This document shows, piece after piece, positions 15,621-22,767 of a stretch of 39,872 nucleotides of DNA. Every line of letters starts with the position of its first letter. Position 1 is the first letter of the stretch. The stretch lies in NCBI GenBank assembly GCA_050014355.1, contig JBEKDL010000009.1:1-39872 (forward strand). The letters are read 5' to 3'. The translations under genes and the position numbers were made by a program. This DNA comes from Fen-1077 sp050014355. Lineage in GTDB: Bacteria; Chloroflexota; Dehalococcoidia; Dehalococcoidales; RBG-16-60-22. The notes below the pieces were generated by a model. It worked only from the letters and a program-made list of their open reading frames with translations. It did no database searches and was not told where the DNA came from.

Positions 15621-17210
15621 ATGGCAGAAAAGAAGAAAGTACTCATCACCGATTCCATCTCCGAGGAGGGCATCGAAATACTGCGCAAAGAAGCGCAGGT
15701 TGATGTCAGAGTCGGTTTAACGCCTGAAGAGATTATCGCTATCATTGGCGATTATGATGCGCTGATGGTACGCAGCCAGACGAAAGTCACCGGTGATATT
15801 ATCGACGCCGGTAAAAGGCTGCAGGTCATCGCGCGGGCGGGCGTCGGCATCGATAACGTCGATGTGGGCGCGGCGACCCGCTGCGGTGTGGTCGTGGTGA
15901 ATGCCCCTACCGGCAACACCGTCTCTGCCGCCGAACATACCGTGGCGTTGATGCTGGCGCTGGCGCGCAATATCCCGCAGGCGAACGCCGTGCTTAAGAC
16001 CGGCGCTTGGGAGCGCGAGAAATTCACCGGCACCGAGCTCCGCGGCAAGACGCTGGGCATCATCGGCCTGGGCAACGTAGGCTCGGAAGTGGCCAAGCGC
16101 GCCCAGGGCTTCGAAATGAAGCTCGTCGGCATCGACCCGCTGGTCTCCATCGAATACGCTAAAAAACTGGGCGTTACGCTCGTCGATTTAAAGCAGCTTC
16201 TCCGTGAAGCCGACTTTTTAACCCTACACATTCCGCTTACGCCGCAAACGCGCGGGATGATTGGCGCTGAAGAGCTGGCCATGATGAAGTCTACCGCCCG
16301 TATCATCAACTGCGCGCGGGGCGGTCTTATCGATGAAGCAGCCCTGGTCGAAGCTATCAATGAGAAAAAGCTCGCCGGTGCGGCGATAGATGTCTTCGAG
16401 AAAGAGCCCTGCACGGAAAGCATCCTTTTCGGCGTGGAAAATATCATCGTCACGCCGCATCTCGGCGCTTCCACCGCCGAAGCGCAGGTCATGGCGGCCA
16501 AAGACGTCGCCGAGCAGATTACCGATATCTTCAACGGGCAGCCGGCGCGCGCCGCCATTAATGTCCCCTACATCACGGCAGAGACGATGGCCGCGCTTTC
16601 CCCTTTTACCAGGCTCGCCAGGATGTTATGTAAACTCGTCTATAAGCTGGCGGAAGGTCAGACTAAAAATATCCGTATTAAATACGAGGGGGATATCGCC
16701 AATTACGATACCAATCCTATCAAGGCGTCTGTCCTTGGCGGCCTTCTCGAAGGCGTCAGCGAGGAAAGAGTCAATATCGTCAATGCCAACGTGATAGCGG
16801 CCAGGCGCGGCCTGACATTCACTGAAGAAAAAGAGGCCACCTGCGCCAACTATGCCAGCCTGCTGACGGTAGAAATAACGACCACTTCCGGCACTTACGC
16901 CGTGGCCGGGACCATCATCCACAATGAGTTGCACATCGTCAGGGTCAATCAATACTGGCTGGACATCGTGCCTGTTCCCGGCTCGTATTTATTATTCGCC
17001 GAGCACCGCGACCGTCCGGGACTTATCGGAGCGGTGGGCAAAATAACCGGGGACGCTAATGTCGATATAAGCTTCATGTACCTCGGCCGCCTTGAAAAAC
17101 GTGGCCAGGCCCTGCTGGTACTTACGCTTGACGAGCCCCTGCCGCCCAGACAGCAGAAGAAAATACTCGACCTGCCGGAAGTGTATTCCGTTAAGCTCGT
17201 GGAGCTATAG
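15621..17210 (+). CDS. serA: D-3-phosphoglycerate dehydrogenase
   Basis: SerA oxidises 3-phosphoglycerate to 3-phosphohydroxypyruvate with NAD+, the committed step of serine synthesis. The Rossmann motif GLGNVGSEVAKR, the substrate arginine in CARGGLIDEAAL, the glutamate in DVFEKEP and the histidine in VTPHLGAST are present. At 529 residues it is the long form, with an intervening domain and a C-terminal ACT domain (LLFAEHRDRPGLIGAVGKI). The ACT domain suggests allosteric control, usually by serine. It begins three bases after the aminotransferase stop and ends directly against the rhodanese start, so all three are cotranscribed. No phosphoserine phosphatase was seen. Confidence 0.95.
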   Translation: MAEKKKVLITDSISEEGIEILRKEAQVDVRVGLTPEEIIAIIGDYDALMVRSQTKVTGDIIDAGKRLQVIARAGVGIDNVDVGAATRCGVVVVNAPTGNTVSAAEHTVALMLALARNIPQANAVLKTGAWEREKFTGTELRGKTLGIIGLGNVGSEVAKRAQGFEMKLVGIDPLVSIEYAKKLGVTLVDLKQLLREADFLTLHIPLTPQTRGMIGAEELAMMKSTARIINCARGGLIDEAALVEAINEKKLAGAAIDVFEKEPCTESILFGVENIIVTPHLGASTAEAQVMAAKDVAEQITDIFNGQPARAAINVPYITAETMAALSPFTRLARMLCKLVYKLAEGQTKNIRIKYEGDIANYDTNPIKASVLGGLLEGVSEERVNIVNANVIAARRGLTFTEEKEATCANYASLLTVEITTTSGTYAVAGTIIHNELHIVRVNQYWLDIVPVPGSYLLFAEHRDRPGLIGAVGKITGDANVDISFMYLGRLEKRGQALLVLTLDEPLPPRQQKKILDLPEVYSVKLVEL

Positions 17211-17666
17211 TTGAAAAACGCGCCCCTGGATCTTTTCCTGCTGACGCTATTTATTGCGCTGGCGGGAGTGTCAGTTCCATTAAGCGGCTGCAGCCGCACC
17301 GCGGGGGAAACTTCGTCATCACCACCGGCTCAATCCATCATTAAAGACGTTTCGCCCGTTCAGGCTAGCGCCCCCATCCAGAAGAACCAGGGCAATGCCG
17401 GATACGTTATTCTTGACGTGCGCACTCCACAGGAATATGCCGACGGTCATCTTTCCGGCGCGATAAACGTGGACTATAGTGCATCTGACTTCAGGGATGC
17501 AATCAACCACCTTGATAAAAGCAAGACATATCTCGTTTACTGCCGTACCGGGGTCCGCAGCGCCGCCGCCAGCCAGATTATGGCGGAGCTCGGCTTTAAA
17601 GATATTTACAATATGACGGGCGGGATAACGGACTGGCAGGCCGCGGGCTTGCCGGTGGTTAAATAG
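17211..17666 (+). CDS. Rhodanese-domain lipoprotein
   Basis: A 151-residue protein with a signal peptide ending in the lipobox LSGC (lipidated Cys27), a Ser/Pro-rich linker, and a single rhodanese domain. The domain has DVRTPQEYADGHLSGAINV and the active-site loop CRTGVRS with Cys111. Rhodaneses move sulfane sulfur; this one would act outside the membrane. The start is a TTG immediately after the serA stop, with no separate SD, so it depends on translational coupling. Its place at the end of a serine operon may only reflect cotranscription. It is convergent with the MFS gene, 15 bases apart. Confidence 0.85.
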   Translation: MKNAPLDLFLLTLFIALAGVSVPLSGCSRTAGETSSSPPAQSIIKDVSPVQASAPIQKNQGNAGYVILDVRTPQEYADGHLSGAINVDYSASDFRDAINHLDKSKTYLVYCRTGVRSAAASQIMAELGFKDIYNMTGGITDWQAAGLPVVK

Positions 17667-17681
17667 TCTGGTCTTTTTTGC

Positions 17682-18872
17682 TCAAACGGACGCAGCCACC
17701 CTTCTCTTGATAAAAATGAGGCAAATCAATGCGCCCGCCACTCCGGCGGCGCTGCCCATTAAATATAGCGCCGTCGGTCCGCCGGCCGTCCAGACGAATC
17801 CTCCCACTCCCGACCCGATGATTATGCCCAAGTCTTCGGCGGCGCCGTAGATTCCCATAGCCGTACTCTGCCAGTAGACCGGCACATTGTTGGATAGCAG
17901 GGCCACGGCCGCCGGGGTAAACATGGCAAAGCCGGTATTACATATAATGACCATCACAATCAATAATGCATATTCCTTGGCAATGCCAAGTCCCGCCAGA
18001 CCCGAGGCTGATAACAGGAAACCCAAAATAATTAATAACTTTTTATCCTTGCGGTCGGCCAGCCTACCCAGCGGGATAAACAGCAGCGTGCTGACCCCGC
18101 CGCCGATAAAGTAAAGAATTCCGACCTGTGTCGCTTTTACCCCGACCACCTCCGTCGCCAACAGCGGCATAAAGGAGTTGACTCCTATCCCCATAAAAAA
18201 CAGCGTGGCGATGATACATTGAACGACCACCGGGCGGTAGTTGACCGCCGGCCTGACCGCCTTAGGGTGAGGGGCGAAAGCGAAAGTCTCTACCTTTGGT
18301 GCAGGCTTCAACAGCGGAATTTTCCTCAATCCGATAATTACCAGGATACCCGCCAGAACAGATAAGCCGACCGATATATAGAAGTCCCAGTTATAACTAA
18401 GTCTGTCGGCGATAAAGCCGCTGGCCAGGGAACCCAGGCTCCGGGCAACCGTCATAAAGGTCATATAGACCGCAATAATCGTTGCTTTGTTATCCAGGGT
18501 CGACGTGTTGCCGATATAGCCGCGGGCCGGCCCGAAAATGGCCGCCCTCACGACTCCCCAGAATAGAAAAATGGAAAAAAGCGCAGGAATGCCGCGCACG
18601 AAAACGAATAAAAGTACCAGGGGGGCACAGAGAAACGTCCCCACGCTCAACGGTATTTTTACGCCTATTTTATCGGCCAGCCAGCCGCCGGAACTCTCGC
18701 CGAATACCATTCCCACCATACCCACCGCCAGCATCAGTCCTATTAGCGAGGGAACGACATTAATAGAGGTGAGCAAAAGGGGCAGGATGGGATTGAGTAT
18801 CGCCATGGCCAGAGAGGCCAGACCCATGATAACGAAGATAGTGCCCAACTCGCTGTTGATAAGTCTCTTCAT
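17682..18872 (-). CDS. MFS transporter
   Basis: A 396-residue integral membrane protein with about twelve hydrophobic helices and the MFS loop 2-3 motif seen as GGWLADKIGVK. The second half repeats it as GRLADRKDKK. It belongs to the drug/metabolite exporter-like part of the superfamily, but the substrate cannot be read from sequence. The ATG at 18870-18872 has no evident SD; a promoter at 18940-18968 predicts a leader of about 60 bases. It is divergent from a second MFS gene, and the two proteins are only distantly alike. It could be an efflux pump. Confidence 0.85.
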   Translation of the reverse strand: MKRLINSELGTIFVIMGLASLAMAILNPILPLLLTSINVVPSLIGLMLAVGMVGMVFGESSGGWLADKIGVKIPLSVGTFLCAPLVLLFVFVRGIPALFSIFLFWGVVRAAIFGPARGYIGNTSTLDNKATIIAVYMTFMTVARSLGSLASGFIADRLSYNWDFYISVGLSVLAGILVIIGLRKIPLLKPAPKVETFAFAPHPKAVRPAVNYRPVVVQCIIATLFFMGIGVNSFMPLLATEVVGVKATQVGILYFIGGGVSTLLFIPLGRLADRKDKKLLIILGFLLSASGLAGLGIAKEYALLIVMVIICNTGFAMFTPAAVALLSNNVPVYWQSTAMGIYGAAEDLGIIIGSGVGGFVWTAGGPTALYLMGSAAGVAGALICLIFIKRRVAASV

Positions 18873-18939
18873 GAAACGAGTATTTAAACCTTTATGCCAA
18901 TTATCCTTGGGAAATTAGCTGAAAAAACGAATCGGTATA

Positions 18940-18968
18940 AGTATAAATGGGACGAACAAACTAAGCAA
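18940..18968 (-). promoter_or_regulatory. Promoter of the minus-strand MFS gene
   Basis: On the minus strand TTGCTT (18963-18968) and TATACT (18940-18945) are 17 bases apart. It lies back to back with the plus-strand promoter, only seven bases away. Confidence 0.6.
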
Positions 18969-18975
18969 GGCAATT

Positions 18976-19004
18976 TTGTATTCGTAAAGCCTTTGATATA
19001 TAAT
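18976..19004 (+). promoter_or_regulatory. Promoter of the plus-strand MFS gene
   Basis: TTGTAT (18976-18981) and TATAAT (18999-19004) are 17 bases apart. The predicted start near 19011 gives a leader of roughly 87 bases that contains the inverted repeat at 19042-19079. Confidence 0.6.
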
Positions 19005-19041
19005 TAGAGCCATTCATTCTTGTCCGTTCTGTTAACATTTT

Positions 19042-19079
19042 AATGTCATTGCGAGCGGGTGTATCCTTGCAATGACATT
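19042..19079. repeat. Short inverted repeat of the intergenic CATTGCGAG / CAATGACA type
   Basis: AATGTCATTGC (19042-19052) and GCAATGACATT (19069-19079) form a perfect 11-base-pair stem with a 16-base loop that begins GAGCGGG. The arms match the ends of the TCATTGCGAG...GCAATGACA repeats common between genes in many bacteria, but the element is short. TTATTT follows, so in RNA it could act as a weak terminator or leader hairpin for the MFS gene just downstream. Confidence 0.7.
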
Positions 19080-19097
19080 TTATTTATGAGAGAACAT

Positions 19098-20321
19098 ATG
19101 TTGAATAAGATACAATTATCGGGTTATTTTTCATTCAGCCGTTTTGAAAGAGGCGTCTGGATAATGATAATCATCCGTTTTCTCGGCTTTTTCAGCTTTG
19201 CTATTTTCGGGCCGTATTTCATGTTATATCTTAACCAGGACCGCGGCCTCTCGCCGACAATCGCTGGGATGATCATGGCGTTTTCAAGCGTCGTCGGCGC
19301 TGTCAGCCAGATATTGGGCGGTGTTTTCACAGACAGGTTCGGACGACGGCGGACGTTACTCCTGTTCTACGGGCTGGGCACGTTATTTAACATTTTGCTG
19401 ACCCTTATGGTTGCTTCCTCAACGTCGATATGGTTGTTTGCCTCTGTATACATCGTCAGCGGCCTCTCCTGGGGCATGACGCAACCGGCGCTTACAGCTG
19501 TCATTACTGACCTTGCTCCCAGGAAAAAACTTACCGAGGCTTTCGGCTTAGCTCAACTCGTAGGCAACGCGGGATGGATTATCGGGCCGCTTCTGGGCGG
19601 ATACATGTTCGCTCATCTTTCCTTTACCTACCTCATTGGCACCAGTATCATCACCGGTCTCTTATCCTTGATACTTGTCCTGGCTACCTTACGCGAGTCT
19701 TTCGCGGGAAACAAAGACAAAGCGGGATTACGCGGTTTGTTTTCCGTCAAAGACAATGCTTTATTCACTTACTTATTATTGAATATGCTGGTCTTCATCG
19801 TCTATGTGCAGATTGTAAACAGTTATTCTGTATTTACGGTTAACCGGCTCGGATTTACCACAACGCAGTACGGCCTACTGTTAACGATAAATGCGATTAT
19901 TCTGGTTGTCTTCCAACATCCAGTGACCCGCCTGGTAGATATCCGGCTGGGTGATAAAAATGCCCTTATTTGGGGGAGCCTCATTTTCGGCGCCGGATAT
20001 TTATCTTTGAGCTGGATAATGAGTTACGGGTGGTCGGTCGTGGCAATCGTGGTAGTCACTATTGCGGAGCTTTTATTTATCCCTTCAATGACTTCTATCG
20101 TGGGTAAGCTGGCAGAGCCGGAACAGCGCGGACGCTATATGGGACTGCTTGGCACCGGCACAGGCTTTGGAATCGCTATCGGGCCGCTGCTGGGCGGTGT
20201 TCTGTTAGATGCTTCCCATGGCAATTCCTTATTCATGTGGGGGCCTCTCGCACTCATTGCCTGTATCGCGGGGCTGGGATTCCTTCGCTGGTTTGCCACA
20301 TATAAGAAAAGACTGCAATAA
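19098..20321 (+). CDS. MFS transporter (second of a divergent pair)
   Basis: A membrane protein of about 407 residues with twelve predicted helices and the MFS signature GGVFTDRFGRRRT after helix 2, plus GPLLGGYMF and, near the end, GIAIGPLLGGVLLD. The pattern fits multidrug/metabolite exporters (DHA1-like); the substrate is unknown. Three starts are possible. ATG 19098 has a GAGAG six bases upstream and is chosen; ATG 19086 and GTG 19059 lack an SD, and the latter lies inside the inverted repeat. It is divergent from the other MFS gene, so the two may share a regulator. Confidence 0.83.
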   Translation: MLNKIQLSGYFSFSRFERGVWIMIIIRFLGFFSFAIFGPYFMLYLNQDRGLSPTIAGMIMAFSSVVGAVSQILGGVFTDRFGRRRTLLLFYGLGTLFNILLTLMVASSTSIWLFASVYIVSGLSWGMTQPALTAVITDLAPRKKLTEAFGLAQLVGNAGWIIGPLLGGYMFAHLSFTYLIGTSIITGLLSLILVLATLRESFAGNKDKAGLRGLFSVKDNALFTYLLLNMLVFIVYVQIVNSYSVFTVNRLGFTTTQYGLLLTINAIILVVFQHPVTRLVDIRLGDKNALIWGSLIFGAGYLSLSWIMSYGWSVVAIVVVTIAELLFIPSMTSIVGKLAEPEQRGRYMGLLGTGTGFGIAIGPLLGGVLLDASHGNSLFMWGPLALIACIAGLGFLRWFATYKKRLQ

Positions 20322-20322
20322 A

Positions 20323-20351
20323 TTGACTTGACTGGCAGGCAATGTTATCAT
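20323..20351 (+). promoter_or_regulatory. Promoter of the uracil-DNA glycosylase / RNase J genes
   Basis: TTGACT (20323-20328) and TATCAT (20346-20351) have a 17-base spacer, right after the MFS stop codon. The predicted start near 20358 leaves a leader of about 38 bases. Confidence 0.65.
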
Positions 20352-20395
20352 ATTTCTAGAATATTTATTATGTCAGATTCTCGCCCATTGATGAT

Positions 20396-21010
20396 ATGTC
20401 CGCGCTAAGTGAACTCAACCAGGAGATAGCGCTTTGCCGTAAGTGCGATATCGCCCGTCTCCGCACTAAAGTCGTACCCGGCGAGGGAGCGGAGAATGCG
20501 ACTGTTATGTTCATCGGCGAAGCGCCCGGCTGGCACGAGGACCAGCAAGGGCGTCCCTTCGTCGGCCAGGCAGGACAGTTCCTGGACAGGCTACTCGCCT
20601 CTATCAACCTGAAGCGTGAACAGGTATTCATCACCAATGTCATCAAGACGCGTCCTCCGGATAACCGCGACCCTCTCCCCACCGAGATTCAGAACTGCCA
20701 CCCCTGGCTGGACCGCCAGATAGAAATTATCAAACCCAAAATGATTGTTACCCTGGGACGCTACTCGATGGCCAGGTATTTCCCCGGTAAAAGCATCAGC
20801 AAGGTACACGGCACGGCGGTAAAAAAGGACGGCGTTATCTACTTCGCTATGTACCATCCCGCCGCCGCTTTGCACCAGCAGAGCCTGCGTAAAGACATCG
20901 AGGCCGATATGCTGAAGATTCCGAAATTACTGGCTGAAGCCGTCAATGTGGAGGAGGTCAAGCCGTCCTCCGAAGAAAGCGGTAAGCAGCTGAATATGTT
21001 TGAGGTTTAG
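20396..21010 (+). CDS. Uracil-DNA glycosylase, family 4
   Basis: This enzyme removes uracil from DNA. Motif A is GEAPGWHEDQQGRPFVGQAG at residues 41-60, and the second active-site motif is the HPAA of MYHPAAALHQ. Family 4 members normally bind a [4Fe-4S] cluster through four cysteines. Here only C14, C17 and C101 exist in the whole protein; the place of the fourth reads MIVTLG (V118). The C-terminus QLNMF (198-202) matches the pentapeptide that binds the sliding clamp. Length is 204 residues. No SD precedes the ATG. It is followed by RNase J four bases later, so the two are probably cotranscribed. Confidence 0.88.
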   Translation: MSALSELNQEIALCRKCDIARLRTKVVPGEGAENATVMFIGEAPGWHEDQQGRPFVGQAGQFLDRLLASINLKREQVFITNVIKTRPPDNRDPLPTEIQNCHPWLDRQIEIIKPKMIVTLGRYSMARYFPGKSISKVHGTAVKKDGVIYFAMYHPAAALHQQSLRKDIEADMLKIPKLLAEAVNVEEVKPSSEESGKQLNMFEV

Positions 21011-21014
21011 TTTT

Positions 21015-22676
21015 ATGTCCAGATTCAGATTAAAGGTCATTCCGCTGGGGGGACTAGGTGAAATCGGCAAGAACATGATGCTGATTGAATACGATGATGA
21101 TATCCTCATCATCGATGCCGGCCTCATGTTCCCGGAAGAAGACATGCTCGGTATCGACCTGGTCATCCCCGATATGACCTATATCGCGGAAAGAAAAGAT
21201 AAGGTCAGGGGCATTATCATCACCCACGGCCATGAAGACCACATCGGCGCTTTGCCCTATCTCCTCCCCCAGCTCGATAACGTCCCCGTTTACTCCACGA
21301 AGCTGACTAACGGGCTTATCAGCATCAAGCTGAAAGAGAGAAGGACGCGTGAAGGCGTTAACCTCAAAGTCCTTACGCCCGGCAAGGAAATCGTCCTGGG
21401 CAAATTTAGGGTCGAGCTTTTCCCGGTGTGCCACAGCATACCCGATGCTGCTGGAGTCATTATTCGCACACCCGATGGAGTTATCATCAACAGCGGCGAT
21501 TTCAAGATAGACTACACCCCTGTAAGCGGCAAGGGCACCGACCTTTCGCGCCTGGCCCAGCTGGGCTCCCAGGGCGTCCTGCTCCTGCTGGCCGATTCCA
21601 CCTACGCCGAGCTTCCCGGCTATACACCTTCGGAGCAGGTCGTGGGTGAATCACTGGAGCATGTCATCGCTAACGCCCACGGTAGAGTGATTGTCACCAC
21701 CTTTTCCTCGCTCATTTCACGCGTTCAGCAGGTCATCGATGCCGCTGCCAAGTACCACCGGCGCGTCTTCGTCGTCGGCCGCAGCATGACCGATACCACG
21801 AACATCGCCCTGGAACTCGGTTATCTTAACGCGCCTGACGGTATCCTGGGCCGTATCGAAGAGATTAAGGGCCTGCCCAATAATAAAATCGTTCTGGTCA
21901 CTACCGGCAGCCAGGGCGAGCCGACTTCGGCGCTGGTGCGCATGGCCAACCGCGACCATCGCCATGTGCATATCCAGAAAGGCGATACTATTGTGCTCTC
22001 GTCCACGCCGGTGCCCGGCAACGAGTCGCTGGTCAACCGCACGGTGGACTCTCTTTTTAAGCTGGGCGCCCAGGTAATGTATAACAAGCTCGGGCAGGTG
22101 CATGTCCACGGCCACGGCAGCCAGGAAGAGCTCAAACTCCTCCTGACGCTGGTCAAACCCAGGTTCTTTGTGCCCATCCACGGCGAGTACCGGCACTTGA
22201 GCCTGCATGCCCAGCTAGCAGAATCGGTCGGCATGCCGAGAGAAAATATCTTCGTCATGGAAGACGGTCAGGTGCTCGAGCTTAATCCGACGGCGGCCAG
22301 GATTAGCGGCAAGGTCGCTTCCGGCCATGTTTACGTCGACGGTTTGAGCGTCGGGGATATAGGCGGGGTAGTCCTGCGCACGCGCCGCATGCTTTCGCGG
22401 GATGGCATCGTCGTGGTGATTATTGCCGTCAATCAGCAAACGGGCAAGCTTGTCGGGCGCCCGGATATCGTTAGCCGGGGATTTGTCGACACACGCGAAT
22501 TCGGAGAGATGATGGATGAAAGCCGCGAGCTGCTGGTCAGGACGCTCGACCACAGCGGCGGGCGCGTTTCCGAATGGAGCTTTATCAACAGCAAGGTCAA
22601 AGATACGCTGGAGAAGTTCTATTACGACCGCACCAAACGGCGGCCGATGATTTTACCGTTCATGGTGAAAGTATAA
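21015..22676 (+). CDS. rnj: Ribonuclease J
   Basis: RNase J is a metallo-beta-lactamase-fold endo/5' exonuclease for RNA processing and decay in bacteria without an RNase E-based system. The start FRLKVIPLGGLGEIGKNM, the metal motif THGHEDHIGALPYLL, and the beta-CASP region (TTGSQGEPTSALVRMA, then HVHGHGSQEELKLLL and PIHGEYRHL) are all present. From ATG 21015 the protein is 553 residues, normal for the family. GAGG lies eight bases upstream, inside the end of the glycosylase gene. The upstream extension to 21000 has no support. A hairpin terminator follows. Confidence 0.95.
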   Translation: MSRFRLKVIPLGGLGEIGKNMMLIEYDDDILIIDAGLMFPEEDMLGIDLVIPDMTYIAERKDKVRGIIITHGHEDHIGALPYLLPQLDNVPVYSTKLTNGLISIKLKERRTREGVNLKVLTPGKEIVLGKFRVELFPVCHSIPDAAGVIIRTPDGVIINSGDFKIDYTPVSGKGTDLSRLAQLGSQGVLLLLADSTYAELPGYTPSEQVVGESLEHVIANAHGRVIVTTFSSLISRVQQVIDAAAKYHRRVFVVGRSMTDTTNIALELGYLNAPDGILGRIEEIKGLPNNKIVLVTTGSQGEPTSALVRMANRDHRHVHIQKGDTIVLSSTPVPGNESLVNRTVDSLFKLGAQVMYNKLGQVHVHGHGSQEELKLLLTLVKPRFFVPIHGEYRHLSLHAQLAESVGMPRENIFVMEDGQVLELNPTAARISGKVASGHVYVDGLSVGDIGGVVLRTRRMLSRDGIVVVIIAVNQQTGKLVGRPDIVSRGFVDTREFGEMMDESRELLVRTLDHSGGRVSEWSFINSKVKDTLEKFYYDRTKRRPMILPFMVKV

Positions 22677-22686
22677 AGGGGAGTCC

Positions 22687-22710
22687 AAGAGGGGCGAAGC
22701 CCCTCTTTAC
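22687..22710 (+). terminator. Hairpin terminator after RNase J
   Basis: AAGAGGGGC (22687-22695) pairs perfectly with GCCCCTCTT (22699-22707) around a GAA loop, followed by TT and AC. The stem is strong but the T-run is short, so termination may be partial. Confidence 0.65.
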
Positions 22711-22715
22711 ATTCA

Positions 22716-22760
22716 CTCCCCCTCGCCTTTCAAGGAGAGGGGGAAGGGGGTGAGGTTAAC
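22716..22760. repeat. GC-rich intergenic palindromic repeat in front of ftsK
   Basis: CCCCCTC (22718-22724) and GAGGGGG (22737-22743) form an almost perfect hairpin, with CCTT/AAGG extending the stem and one mismatch. It is followed by AAGGGGGTGAGGTTAAC. This is the shape of the CTCCCTTT...AGGAGAGGG...GGGTGAGG repeat family found between genes in many bacteria. Translated in one frame it gives the well-known false peptide LTPFPLSLKGEGE. It touches the ftsK start region and supplies the GAGG that serves as its SD. Confidence 0.7.
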
Positions 22761-22767
22761 AACCTCT

